The notes below the pieces were generated by a model. The model was not told where the DNA came from and did no database searches. It worked only from the letters and a program-made list of their open reading frames with translations. From JACVRU01 sp040902725 (lineage in GTDB: Bacteria > Actinomycetota > Thermoleophilia > Gaiellales > Gaiellaceae): a DNA stretch of 64,000 nucleotides. This document shows, one piece after another, positions 40,815-49,538 of this stretch (position 1 is the stretch's first letter; each line of letters opens with the position of its first letter). The position numbers were made by a program, and so were the translations under genes. Where the stretch lies: positions 186,001 through 250,000 of the forward strand of contig JBBDWU010000038.1 in NCBI GenBank assembly GCA_040902725.1, given 5' to 3'.

Positions 40815-41809
40815 GCGCCGAGCGCCCGGTAGACGAGCTCGTATGCGCGGACCGCGTCCTTCTCCGCCTGCGCCGCTCGCAGCTCGTCGCCGTCCAGCCG
40901 CTCCGCGACCGAGTCGATGAAGCGCCACTGAAGCAGGCTCCGGCGCACGGCCTCGACCGCGTCCTCCGTGTACGGGTAGAGATCGAGGCCGAGCCGCTCG
41001 CCGTTCTCCCCGTACCCCGCGCGACGCAGCTCGACCGCCAGCTCGAGCGTTTCCATGAAGCGGGTCGCGCCGACCATGTTGTCGTCGTCGAAGGTCCCCC
41101 AGCCGGAGTTCGCGTGCTGGTGGCCGAGCAGCCCCTCCGCGGCCAGCAGCGCCGCGTACTCGGCGAGGTTCTCGCCGTTCATGATCAGGTGCTGCCAGTC
41201 CATGTTGACCTGGACGTTGTCGATCCCCTGCACCCGCAGCTTGTGGATCACGTGCAACGTCATGCCGACGTTGCGCATGAGGATGTTCATCGCCGGCTCG
41301 GAGTTCTTGTGCTCGAGGAAGAGCTTGATGCCGTGGGCGCGGCAGCGCTCCGCCGCCTGGCCGATGCCGTCGACGAGCCAGGCCCAGCTCTCGCGATACG
41401 GGGTCTGGAACGGGTAGTTGTAACCCTCGATCCCCGGCCAGACGATGAAGTGGGCGCCGAGCTCGCCCGAGAAGTCGATCGCGGCCAGGGTCCGCGCGAG
41501 CGCCTCCGCGCGCGTTGCCGGGTCGGGCGACACGAGGCCGCCCTTGCCGAAGCGCGGGTCGAGGTGCAGGCCGGTGGCGAGGCAGTAGACGTCGTGGCCG
41601 TCGAGCGCGCCGCGGACTTCGTCGAGATTGTCCTCGTTCAGCTCCTGCGGGTAGTGGAACTCGTAGCCGTCGATCAGGTCGCCGAGGCCCTCCACCGCCC
41701 GGCGCACGCGCTGCACGGTCGTCTCGCCGGCGAACTCGGGCTTGTAGCCGCCGGGAACGAACCGGGTCGCCATCGTGCCGAGCGCCCAGATGCCGAGGCT
41801 CGTCTTCAT
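40811..41809 (-). CDS. Xylose-isomerase-type TIM barrel sugar isomerase
   Basis: 332 residues. TIM-barrel isomerase/epimerase with metal and catalytic segments readable as FIVWPGIEGYNYPFQ, LFLEHKNSEPAMN (Glu), NVQVNMDWQHLIMNGE (Asp, His), LLGHQHANSGWGTFDDDN (His, Asp) and GLDLYPYTED (Asp). The order fits the AP_endonuc_2/xylose isomerase-like superfamily, close to L-rhamnose or xylose isomerases. First gene of the isomerase-HbpS-XylB operon; substrate consistent with a pentose that XylB then phosphorylates. ATG 41809 lies inside a 25-bp palindrome shared with the divergent kinase gene. Confidence 0.87.
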   Translation of the reverse strand: MKTSLGIWALGTMATRFVPGGYKPEFAGETTVQRVRRAVEGLGDLIDGYEFHYPQELNEDNLDEVRGALDGHDVYCLATGLHLDPRFGKGGLVSPDPATRAEALARTLAAIDFSGELGAHFIVWPGIEGYNYPFQTPYRESWAWLVDGIGQAAERCRAHGIKLFLEHKNSEPAMNILMRNVGMTLHVIHKLRVQGIDNVQVNMDWQHLIMNGENLAEYAALLAAEGLLGHQHANSGWGTFDDDNMVGATRFMETLELAVELRRAGYGENGERLGLDLYPYTEDAVEAVRRSLLQWRFIDSVAERLDGDELRAAQAEKDAVRAYELVYRALGA

Positions 41810-41831
41810 GGCGCGATTAAATCGCGCCATG
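41807..41831. promoter_or_regulatory. 25-bp perfect palindrome spanning two divergent start codons
   Basis: CATGGCGCGATT (41807-41818), centre A (41819), AATCGCGCCATG (41820-41831): perfect dyad. Both start codons (ATG 41809 on minus, ATG 41829 on plus) are its ends, with CGCGCC exactly 6 nt between an AT-rich hexamer and each ATG. Two leaderless, divergent promoters seem to be merged with one operator. Confidence 0.7.
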
Positions 41832-42716
41832 ACCGACGTCGTCTGCCTGGGCATCCTCGTCGCCGACGCGATCGCGCGGCCGGTGGAGCGGCTGCCGCCC
41901 CGCGGCGAGCTCGCGCTGGTCGACGAGATCTCGCTGCACGGGGGCGGCTGCGCGCTCAACACCGCCCGCGCGCTCGCGCACCTCGGGCTCGCCGCGGCGG
42001 TGTGCGGGAAGGTCGGCGCCGACGCGCTCGGCGACTTCCTGCTCACCCTGCTGGACGAGCGGGGAGTGGACCGGCGCGGCGTGATCCGGGCCGCCGGGGT
42101 CGCGACCTCGGCCAGCGTGGTGGTCGTGGACGCCGAGGGCGAGCGGACGTTCCTTCATGTCCCCGGCGCCAACGGGCGCCTGCGGCGAGCGGAGCTCGAC
42201 GAGGAGGTGCTCTACGCGGGGCGCGCGCTGCACGTGGCCGGCGCGCTCGTGTTGCCGGAGCTCGACGGCGACCCGATCGCGGCGATTCTCGAGGAGGCGA
42301 AGGCACGTGGGCTCGTGACGAGCCTGGACACGGTCTGGGACCCGACCGGCCGCTGGGAGCGCGTGCTCCCGAGCCTGCCGCACCTCGACCTCTTCTGTCC
42401 GAGCCTGGCCGAAGCCGAGGCGATCTCGGGCGAGCGCGGGCCCGAGGCCGCGGAGACCTGGCTGCGCGCCCGGGGCGTCGGCACCGTGGCCGTGACGCTG
42501 GGCCGGGAAGGCTGCTTCGTCTCCGGCGTGGGCCACGTGCCTGCCCGGGCGGTGCAAGTCGTCGACGCGACCGGAGCAGGGGACGCATTCGCCGCCGGGT
42601 TCCTCTACGGCGTCCTGGCCGGCTGGTCGCCGGACCGTTCGGCCGCCCTGGCGAACGAGACCGGTGCGCGGGCGACGACCGCGGTGGGCGCCTATGCCGG
42701 ACTGGCCGAGCCGTAG
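41829..42716 (+). CDS. PfkB-family sugar kinase
   Basis: 295 residues. GGGCALNTARALAHLGL near residue 38 is the PfkB signature 1, VPGANGRLRRAEL the lid/substrate region, FCPSLAEAEAISG the typical N-x-x-E-like element and VDATGAGDAFAAGFLYG near 247 signature 2 with the catalytic Asp. It phosphorylates a sugar such as a ketose, ribose or fructose derivative; sub-type unknown. Divergent from the isomerase operon and sharing its control palindrome. Ends 25 bp inside the convergent oxidoreductase gene. Confidence 0.92.
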   Translation: MTDVVCLGILVADAIARPVERLPPRGELALVDEISLHGGGCALNTARALAHLGLAAAVCGKVGADALGDFLLTLLDERGVDRRGVIRAAGVATSASVVVVDAEGERTFLHVPGANGRLRRAELDEEVLYAGRALHVAGALVLPELDGDPIAAILEEAKARGLVTSLDTVWDPTGRWERVLPSLPHLDLFCPSLAEAEAISGERGPEAAETWLRARGVGTVAVTLGREGCFVSGVGHVPARAVQVVDATGAGDAFAAGFLYGVLAGWSPDRSAALANETGARATTAVGAYAGLAEP

Positions 42717-43636
42717 AGCGCGTCGAGCACCCGCGCCTGGCCGAGTGCGTCCTCCCGCCCCAGCAACGGCTCGCGCTCGCCGCGCGCGGCGGCGGCGAGG
42801 TCGTCGAGCTCGAGCCGGTAGGAGTCCGCCTCGGGCACGTCGACCGGCTCGCCGTTCAGCAGCAGGCTGCCGCCCAGGTCGACGCGCCAGGGCGCCTGCG
42901 CGAGCAAGGTCCCTTCCGAGCCGAGCGCCTCGAGCTCCTGCCGGTGGGGCAGGTCCATCGAGCAGTGGAACGTCGCGACGACGTCGCCCGGGAAGCGCAG
43001 CATCCCCACGAACGTGGTGTCCACGCCGGTCGGGCCGAGCCGCTGCTTCCCCTGGACGCCCTCCGGCTCGCCCGCGAGCAGCCGCGCGCCGCTGACGCAG
43101 TAGCAGCCGACGTCCATCAACGCGCCGCCGTCGAGCTCGGGCCGCATGCGGACGTTCTCGGAGTCGGAGAGCGGGAAGCTGAACGCCGTCCGGATCACCC
43201 GCAGCTCGCCGACCGCGCCCTCCGAGACCAGGCGCGCGATCGTCGCGGTTTGCGGGTGGTGACGGTACATGAAGGCCTCCGCCAGCACGCGCCCTGCCCG
43301 CTCGGCAGCGTCGAAGGCACGCTCGACCTCGTCCGGCCGCCGCGTCAGCGGCTTCTCGCAGAGCACGTGCTTGCCGGCCTCCAGCGCGCGCACCGACCAC
43401 TCCACGTGCATCGAGTTGGGAAGCGAGATGTAGACGGCGTCGACACCGTCGTCCGCGAGCAGCTCCTCGTAGCTGCCGTGCGAGCGCTCGATCCCGTGCT
43501 CGCGCGCATACGCCTCGGCGCGTGCCGCGTCCCGGCTCGCCACGGCCACGACCTCGACGTCGTCGGAGGCCCGCGCCCCCGCGATCACCATCCGGTTGAT
43601 GTTCGCCGTCGAGAGGAGGCCGAGCCGGAGGGTCAT
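42692..43636 (-). CDS. Gfo/Idh/MocA family oxidoreductase, second copy
   Basis: 314 residues. LGLLSTANINRMVIAGA at residues 5-21 is the Rossmann motif in a variant with Ala-Asn instead of Gly-x-Gly, followed by VYISLPNSMHVEWSVRAL and HVLCEKPLTRR (EKP). MDVGCYCVSGARLLAGEP resembles the D-xylose 1-dehydrogenase/dihydrodiol dehydrogenase branch. ATG overlaps the SDR stop by 4 nt, so it is the last gene of the ABC-SDR operon. Not identical to the gene at 38 kb; they are distant members of the family. Confidence 0.9.
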   Translation of the reverse strand: MTLRLGLLSTANINRMVIAGARASDDVEVVAVASRDAARAEAYAREHGIERSHGSYEELLADDGVDAVYISLPNSMHVEWSVRALEAGKHVLCEKPLTRRPDEVERAFDAAERAGRVLAEAFMYRHHPQTATIARLVSEGAVGELRVIRTAFSFPLSDSENVRMRPELDGGALMDVGCYCVSGARLLAGEPEGVQGKQRLGPTGVDTTFVGMLRFPGDVVATFHCSMDLPHRQELEALGSEGTLLAQAPWRVDLGGSLLLNGEPVDVPEADSYRLELDDLAAAARGEREPLLGREDALGQARVLDALYGSASPA

Positions 43637-44337
43637 CCCCAGGACTGCTCGGTCATGGGCCGAAACGCAGTCTCGAGGATGCGGTGGTTCCGCGGCCTCG
43701 TGAGGACGAAGAGCACCACGTCGGTCACGTCCTCGGCGGTCATCATCCCTGGCAACACGTCGGGCGTCCGGCCGCGCCCCTCGTCGAGCGCGAAGTCGGT
43801 GGCGACGCCGCCCGGGCAGACATTGATGCAGCGGATGCCGTGCTCGCGCAGCTCGTGGTCGAGGGCGCGCGTGAACCCGACCTGTCCGAACTTGGACGCG
43901 CAATAGACGGCTTCGTAGGGGAGGCCGCGCCGGCCGGCCTCGGAGGCGAGCGTGACGATGTCGCCTTCGCCGCTCGCAATCAGGTGCGGCAGAGCGGCGC
44001 GCACCGCGTACAGCGTCCCCTTCAGGTTCACGTCGATCATCTCGTCGAGGTGCTCCTGAGAGAGGTCGAGGAAGGAGCCGTAGGCGCCCACGCCCGCGTT
44101 CGCGACGACGATGTCGAGGCGGCCGAACCTTGCGAGAGCTTCCGCGACGATCGCCTCGAGCTGCTCGGGCCGGCGGACGTCGACCGGCTGCGCGACCACG
44201 CCCTCGAGCCCGAGGTCGTCGCCACTGCGGGAGGCGAGCGCGAGCCGGACGCCCTCGGTGTGGAGCCGGCGGGCGACGGCCGCGCCGATGCCGCGGCTCG
44301 CGCCCGTGACGAGCGCGGCCTTTCCCGCGAGGGTCAC
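43633..44337 (-). CDS. SDR family oxidoreductase
   Basis: 234 residues. LVTGASRGIGAAVARRL near residue 8, VDVRRPEQLEAI, VANAGVGAYG (NAG), TLASEAGRRGLPYEAVYCASKFG with Ser-Tyr-Lys, VCPGGVATDF. GTG 44337 overlaps the stop of the haloperoxidase-like gene (GTGA), and its stop overlaps the Gfo start (ATGA). Acts probably on a sugar-derived alcohol or ketone, given the company it keeps. Confidence 0.9.
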   Translation of the reverse strand: MTLAGKAALVTGASRGIGAAVARRLHTEGVRLALASRSGDDLGLEGVVAQPVDVRRPEQLEAIVAEALARFGRLDIVVANAGVGAYGSFLDLSQEHLDEMIDVNLKGTLYAVRAALPHLIASGEGDIVTLASEAGRRGLPYEAVYCASKFGQVGFTRALDHELREHGIRCINVCPGGVATDFALDEGRGRTPDVLPGMMTAEDVTDVVLFVLTRPRNHRILETAFRPMTEQSWG

Positions 44338-47300
44338 GCCGTCCCCTCGAAATAGCGCTGCGCAAGCTGCCAGGCCGCCTTGCCGCACGTCGAGCCGAGC
44401 TTCCGGCCCGCGAAGTCGTCAGCAGGGATGTGGATGCCTCCGTAAAGCCGGGAGATGCCGGCCTGGTCGGCCGCGTCGTAGTACGTCGCCCACTGGAGGA
44501 CGATATCCCGGGCCGGGCCTGGGGAGACGACCAGCGAGCCCTTCGGGACCCGCCACTCGAAGAGACCGCCGGGGAAGTACGGGCTGCCGGTCAGCGAGGT
44601 CAGCACCTCGGCGGCGGCGCGGCTGAACGTGCTGTGGCCGGACACGTAGCCCGCGAACGCGGGCGTGACGAAGGTGGGCAGCTGGTACGGCAGCCAGGTG
44701 CGGTACCGCCTGGGCAGCTCTCCGCGATCCGCGAGCCAGCGGACGAGCGAGATCGGCCGCACCGTGTCGTAGCGGCCCTTGGCGCCCCAGGCGGCGACGG
44801 CCGCGTCGTGCAGGGCGCCGTTGAGGGCGAAGTAGAGCTTCACGTCCCACTCGAGGCGGTCGCCGCTCGCGACCTCGTCCGACACGGCGTTCGCGACCGT
44901 GTTCCAGTGGCCCGGCGGCGTCTCCGAGGCGGGGCCGTCCGCCCAGAACTCCGTCAGCGCGCGCGCGTAGTCGCCCCGCCGCACGCGGTTCGGCGCGTAA
45001 GGCTTGCCGGTGAAGGGATTGCGCGCGTGCCCGGCGCCGTCGTTCGTACCGAGCGTGTTGCCCCCCTGCGCAGCCGGACCAATGTCGATGAGGTCGCGGG
45101 AGACGAGCGCGCTGCCGTAGCGCAGCACGGCCCGCGCCTCCCGCGCGAGGTCGGCGGGGGGCGGTCCGGGATCCGCTCCGGCCGGCAGCGCGAAGGCTTC
45201 GACCCCTCCCCAGTGCGGGCCGACGAAGGTCTGGACCTTGCCGGGGACAGGGAGGCCGTTCTGGGCGACGAGCTGGTCGAGCGCGAGGGGCTGCCAGCGC
45301 GTGGGAGCGCGCAGCTTCGCGCCGGGCTCCTTGACGACGAGCGGGTCGTTCGCCGGCCGGTACGAGGTGTCCACGTAGCGCAGGCGCTCGAGCGATCCGT
45401 CGTCCCGGCCGCGGGCGATGACCGCTGCGGCGATCCGGTTGCCGAGCGCGGCGGGCGAGCTGCCCTGGGTGCTGACGTAGCCGATCGGGAGGCAGAGCGA
45501 CCTCATAGTCCCGCTCAGCTCCGCGAACGTCTCCTCCAGGCCCGCCGCGAGGGAGTAGCGGTGCAGCAGGATGCGGTAGACCGCGTAGCTCATCGCGGTC
45601 TCGCGCGCGGCGCGCACGTCAGCGGCCTCGTGCTTCTCGCGGACGAAGTAGCCGTCGGCGCGAGGGTCGTAGGCCGCCCAGGCGTCCCACATCGCCGCCG
45701 AGAGATGGAAGAGGTTGCGCGCATGGACGGTCGGGGCAGGCACGTCGCGCCGGATAGCGTCGAGCAGTGCCTCGTCCCACACGCGGGCGACCGACCGGCC
45801 GCGGAGGCCGGCGCGCTCGCAGGTGGCCTTGACCACCGGCGCGTTCCTGGGCTCAGGCCTGTCGACCGCGACAACCCGGTTGGCCTTCACATCAGCCACG
45901 CTGGTCTCGGCCCCGCCCGGCCAGCGCACGACCAGCTCGCTCACACGGCGCGCATCGCCGAGCCCGAAGTGCAAGCGCGGGTCCTCGGAGGACAGGTAGC
46001 TGGAGCCCGCCTGCGCCCCGCGAACGATCTGCCGCCCGCTCGCGAGCACCGCGGTCACGACAGTGCCCGGCGGCAGCCCCTCCACCTCGAGCCAGTTTCC
46101 GCCCGAGCCGCGGTTCTGGAGCAGCGCGAGCCGGCCTCCCACCGAAAGGAGTGCGACGTCGAGGTCGCCGTCGTTGTCGTAGTCGGCGGTCGCGCTGCCA
46201 CGCGCGTTCTGCGGCTCGAAGTCGAGCGGCAGCGGGCGGAAGCGCCCGCCCTCGTTGACGAAGGCCTGGACGAGCTCGGCGTCCGCTTCCAGGTCGGTGA
46301 CGGGAATCTTGCCGTTGACCACCACCAGGTCCAGGTCGGAGTCGAGGTCGAGATCGCCCCACGAGACGCCCCAGCCGGTCGAGCCGGTGAAGGAGGGCCC
46401 GAGCGCGCCGCGGACGTCCTCGAACGCGTCCTCGCCCGGCAGCCTCCGGAAGACGCCGTGCACCTGCGTGCGCGCGTTGGTCACGAACAGGTCGGGGAGC
46501 AGGTCGCCGTCGTAGTCGCCGCCGGCGAGCCCCATCCCCGCCCCCGCGTCCGCGACGCCCGCCGCGCCCGCACGCTCCTCGAAGCGGAACCCGAGGCCGG
46601 CCGGATCGGCTCTTACGCCACCGGGCCAGGCGACGTTCTCGTAGAGGCGGTTCGGCTTGGTGTCGTTGGCGACGTAGAGGTCGAGGTCGGCGTCCCCGTC
46701 GACGTCCGACATCAGCGCGCCGAGGCCGTACTCGAAGCGCGCGGCCTCGAGCCCGGCGTCCACGCCTGACTCGCTGAACCTCCGCCCGCCCTGGTTGACG
46801 AAGAGCAGGTCGCGCACGCCCTGGTGGGTGTTCGGGAAGCCGAGCGTCGCCTCGGGGATGCGGTTGTTCAGGTCGACGTAACCGGCGGCGAAGAGCTCCG
46901 GGCGCCCGTCCCCGTTGAGGTCGCCCGCCGCGGCGCCGGTGCGCCAGCCGTACGCGAGCACGACCTCGCTGAACCTCCCGTCCCCCTCGTTCCAGAGCAG
47001 CACGCTCCGCTCCGCGGTCGTGACGAAGAGGTCGGTGCGGCCGTCGGCGTCGAGGTCGGCCGCCACGCAACCCTGGCCGCGCGCGGCGATACCGGCGCCG
47101 CTCCCGTCCGTCGCGTCCATGAAGCGGCCCTCCTCGTTGCGGAACAGGCGGCTCGTGGGCAGCGCCGTCCAGTCGTCGCGATCGACCTGCGAGAAGCCGT
47201 TGACGGCGTACAGGTCGAGCCAGCCGTCGCCGTCGTAGTCGAGCCAGCAGAGGCCGCCGCCGGTCATCGCGACCGGATCCGGGGACACTTCATAGCGGAA

Positions 47301-47441
47301 GGCGCCGTGGCGGAAGTCGAGGCCGACCTCGTGCGCCACGTCGGCGAGCTCCAGCGCGCCACGCGGCGACGCCGGATCCTCTGAGGCCGAGCAGGCGACG
47401 CAGACGAGGATGACCGCGGCGAGAATCGCGAGCCGGATCAG
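44334..47441 (-). CDS. VCBS/FG-GAP repeat protein fused to vanadium-haloperoxidase-like domain
   Basis: About 1035 residues. A hydrophobic segment with LAAVILVCVACSAS (lipobox-like) begins the protein. Residues about 40-500 are Asp-rich VCBS/FG-GAP repeats (LDYDGDGWLDLYAVNG, LDADGRTDLFVTT, NGDGRPELFAAG, DNDGDLDVALLS) ending in an ASPIC/UnbV-like region (LHFGLGDARRVSEL). Residues about 550-1020 have the vanadium chloroperoxidase/PAP2 pattern: KGRYDTVRPIS, YVSGHSTFSRAAAEVL and GGIHIPADDFAG. It is therefore an exported, calcium-binding propeller joined to a phosphatase/haloperoxidase-like domain. The likely start is CTG at 47441, overlapping the permease stop as CTGA. Confidence 0.75.
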   Translation of the reverse strand: MIRLAILAAVILVCVACSASEDPASPRGALELADVAHEVGLDFRHGAFRYEVSPDPVAMTGGGLCWLDYDGDGWLDLYAVNGFSQVDRDDWTALPTSRLFRNEEGRFMDATDGSGAGIAARGQGCVAADLDADGRTDLFVTTAERSVLLWNEGDGRFSEVVLAYGWRTGAAAGDLNGDGRPELFAAGYVDLNNRIPEATLGFPNTHQGVRDLLFVNQGGRRFSESGVDAGLEAARFEYGLGALMSDVDGDADLDLYVANDTKPNRLYENVAWPGGVRADPAGLGFRFEERAGAAGVADAGAGMGLAGGDYDGDLLPDLFVTNARTQVHGVFRRLPGEDAFEDVRGALGPSFTGSTGWGVSWGDLDLDSDLDLVVVNGKIPVTDLEADAELVQAFVNEGGRFRPLPLDFEPQNARGSATADYDNDGDLDVALLSVGGRLALLQNRGSGGNWLEVEGLPPGTVVTAVLASGRQIVRGAQAGSSYLSSEDPRLHFGLGDARRVSELVVRWPGGAETSVADVKANRVVAVDRPEPRNAPVVKATCERAGLRGRSVARVWDEALLDAIRRDVPAPTVHARNLFHLSAAMWDAWAAYDPRADGYFVREKHEAADVRAARETAMSYAVYRILLHRYSLAAGLEETFAELSGTMRSLCLPIGYVSTQGSSPAALGNRIAAAVIARGRDDGSLERLRYVDTSYRPANDPLVVKEPGAKLRAPTRWQPLALDQLVAQNGLPVPGKVQTFVGPHWGGVEAFALPAGADPGPPPADLAREARAVLRYGSALVSRDLIDIGPAAQGGNTLGTNDGAGHARNPFTGKPYAPNRVRRGDYARALTEFWADGPASETPPGHWNTVANAVSDEVASGDRLEWDVKLYFALNGALHDAAVAAWGAKGRYDTVRPISLVRWLADRGELPRRYRTWLPYQLPTFVTPAFAGYVSGHSTFSRAAAEVLTSLTGSPYFPGGLFEWRVPKGSLVVSPGPARDIVLQWATYYDAADQAGISRLYGGIHIPADDFAGRKLGSTCGKAAWQLAQRYFEGTA

Positions 47442-48703
47442 ACGCCTCCGGCGGCGGCGCGCCGGCGCTTCGCGTACGCGTCGACGAGCACCGCGCCGAG
47501 CAGCACCAGCCCGGTGATGACGAACTTCTCCCCGGACGACAGCCCGAGCAGGTCCATGCCGTTCTGGATCGACCCGATCACGAGCGCACCGAGCAGCGCC
47601 GCGATCACGCGTCCGGTCCCCCCGAAGAGGCTCGTGCCGCCGATCACGGCCGCCGCGATGACGAGCAGCAGCAGGTTGCCGCCGCCGGTGTTCGTGGCGA
47701 CCGAGCGCAGCCGGGAGGCGAAGAAGATCCCGCCCACGCCGGCCATGAAGCCGCTGATCATGAAGACCTGGATCCGGACGCGGTCGACCAGGATGCCGGC
47801 CCGGCGCGCGGCCTCGGCGTTGCCGCCGACCGCGTAGACGTGGCGGCCGAAGCGCGTGCGCGTGGCGACGAACGACCAGACGGCGAGGAAGATCCCGAGG
47901 TACAGGGTGATCGTGGGCACACCCCGGTCCTTGTTGGCGTACCAGACGCCGAGAAACGTGACCGCTCCAAGGCCCACGATCTGGAGCGCGATCACGAGCG
48001 TCGGCTTCGAGACGAGCCCGGCCGCCTTCCGCCCGAAACCGGTCCGCAGCTGGATGAGCGCGTACCCCGCCACGAGCGCGATGCCGACGATCCAGCCCCA
48101 CACGTCGCTGAGGAAGTCGTTGGCGATCCCGACGACCGTCTCGTCCTGGATCCGAATCGTCCCGACCCGGGAGGCCCTCGTGGTGAGGATGAGGACGACG
48201 CCCGACCACACGAGGAAACCCGCCAGGGTGACGACGAACGAGGGGACGCCGGCCTTCGTGATCACGAGCCCGTGGACGAAGCCGATCGCCGTGGTACAGG
48301 CGAGCGCGACTCCGATCGCGGCCCACCAGGGCCAGCCGGGGTCGTCCGGCCGGAGGAGGAGCGTCATGAGGACACCCCCGACGGCGCTCACGAACGCCAC
48401 CGAGAGGTCGATCTCGGCGATCAGGAGCACGAAGACGACGCCGATCGCCATCGTCGCGATCGGCGCTGTCTGGAGCAGCAGGTTCGTGAAGTTGCGCTCG
48501 GTGAGGAAGGTGTCGTTGAGCAGCCCGAACGTCAGGAAGATGACGGCGAGGCCGACCACGATCGGCAGCGAGCCGAGCTCGCCGGAGCGGATCCCCTGGA
48601 GCCAGAGCCGCGCGTAGCCGGCGATCGTGTCCGGCGAAGGATCGTCGCCGCCCGGGCGCGACGGAAGCTCGGCTGCTGCCGCGGCCGGATCGCTCGTGCT
48701 CAT
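47438..48703 (-). CDS. Sugar ABC transporter permease (XylH/RbsC type)
   Basis: 421 residues with ten or so hydrophobic segments. FTLLLQTAPIATMAIG-like stretch, LLIAEIDLSVAFVSAVGG and FGRHVYAVGGNAEAARRAGI (the conserved cytoplasmic coupling loop) are hallmarks of the ribose/xylose permease family (BPD_transp_2). ATG 48703 overlaps the ATPase stop (ATGA). Together with the ATPase and binding protein it imports a pentose or related sugar. Sub-type XylH is favoured by its length. Confidence 0.9.
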   Translation of the reverse strand: MSTSDPAAAAAELPSRPGGDDPSPDTIAGYARLWLQGIRSGELGSLPIVVGLAVIFLTFGLLNDTFLTERNFTNLLLQTAPIATMAIGVVFVLLIAEIDLSVAFVSAVGGVLMTLLLRPDDPGWPWWAAIGVALACTTAIGFVHGLVITKAGVPSFVVTLAGFLVWSGVVLILTTRASRVGTIRIQDETVVGIANDFLSDVWGWIVGIALVAGYALIQLRTGFGRKAAGLVSKPTLVIALQIVGLGAVTFLGVWYANKDRGVPTITLYLGIFLAVWSFVATRTRFGRHVYAVGGNAEAARRAGILVDRVRIQVFMISGFMAGVGGIFFASRLRSVATNTGGGNLLLLVIAAAVIGGTSLFGGTGRVIAALLGALVIGSIQNGMDLLGLSSGEKFVITGLVLLGAVLVDAYAKRRRAAAGGV

Positions 48704-49467
48704 GCCTTTTGCATCCCGGGCACGTGCTCGAGCGTGCCGGCGGTGATCGCGTGCACGACCTCCTGCTCCGTCGTCTTCGCAGTCTCGAGCGTGACCACGC
48801 GGCGCCCGAGCCGCAGGACGGTGATCCGATCGGCGGCCTCGAAGACGTCGTGCAGGTTGTGGGAGATGACCACGACACCGAGGCCCTGCTGCGCGAGCCG
48901 GCGCACGAGGTCGAGCACCTGCCGCGTCTGCGCCACGCCCAGGGCGGCCGTCGGCTCGTCGAGGATGACGAGCTTCGAGTTCCACATCACGGACTTGGCC
49001 ACCGCGACCGCCTGCCGCTGGCCGCCCGAGAGGCCGCTCACGACCTGGCGGACCGACCGCAGCGTCGTCACCGACAGCTCGGTCAGCGTCTGCCGCGCCG
49101 CCCGCTCCATCCCGTGCTCGTCCAGCAGGATGCCCCCGTTCGTCCGCTCGCGGCCGAGGAACATGTTCGCGACGACATCCAGGTTGTCCGCGAGCGAGAG
49201 ATCCTGGTAGACGACCTCGATGCCGAGCCTCGCCGCTTCCCGCGGCGTGTGGATGTCGACGGGATCGCCGCCGAGGCGGATCTCGCCCTCGTCGTAGGGA
49301 AAGATCCCGGCGATTCCCTTGATCAGGGTCGACTTCCCCGCCCCGTTGTCCCCGACGAGGGCCATCACCTCCCCGCGCCGAACCTCGAAGTCGACCTGGT
49401 AGAGCGCCTGCACGGCGCCGAAAGCCTTCGAAATGCCCCTGCACTCGAGGAGCGGCGAGTCAGTCAT
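48700..49467 (-). CDS. Sugar ABC transporter ATPase, single domain
   Basis: 255 residues, one ATPase domain: Walker A GDNGAGKST, YQDLSLADNLDVVANMFLG (the sugar-ABC Q-loop), LSGGQRQAVAVAKSV, Walker B LVILDEPTAALGV, VVISHNLHDVFEAAD. Most sugar importers of this family (XylG, RbsA) have two fused domains (about 500 aa); this one has half of that, like FrcA, and so probably works as a homodimer. ATG at 49467, 71 bp after the binding-protein gene, with a stem-loop in between. Confidence 0.92.
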   Translation of the reverse strand: MTDSPLLECRGISKAFGAVQALYQVDFEVRRGEVMALVGDNGAGKSTLIKGIAGIFPYDEGEIRLGGDPVDIHTPREAARLGIEVVYQDLSLADNLDVVANMFLGRERTNGGILLDEHGMERAARQTLTELSVTTLRSVRQVVSGLSGGQRQAVAVAKSVMWNSKLVILDEPTAALGVAQTRQVLDLVRRLAQQGLGVVVISHNLHDVFEAADRITVLRLGRRVVTLETAKTTEQEVVHAITAGTLEHVPGMQKA

Positions 49468-49497
49468 GCCTCATCCTCCCACGCGGCTGGACGAAGG

Positions 49498-49525
49498 CGG
49501 CGGGGCGCCCGGAGGCACCCCGCCG
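49498..49525 (-). terminator. Attenuator-like hairpin with UCCG tetraloop
   Basis: On the minus strand the transcript forms a 12-bp stem (one G-U pair) closed by C(UCCG)G, a UNCG-type tetraloop. It sits between the binding-protein stop and the ATPase start. In many ABC operons a loop here protects or stops part of the transcript so that more binding protein is made. The G-U pair shows the orientation. Confidence 0.65.
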
Positions 49526-49538
49526 TCGCCGTTTCAGG

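Noticed and set aside
48704..48878. Much longer haloperoxidase-like protein starting near 48878
   Set aside because: The upstream part is a shifted shadow of the permease gene; the signal peptide marks the real start near 47441.
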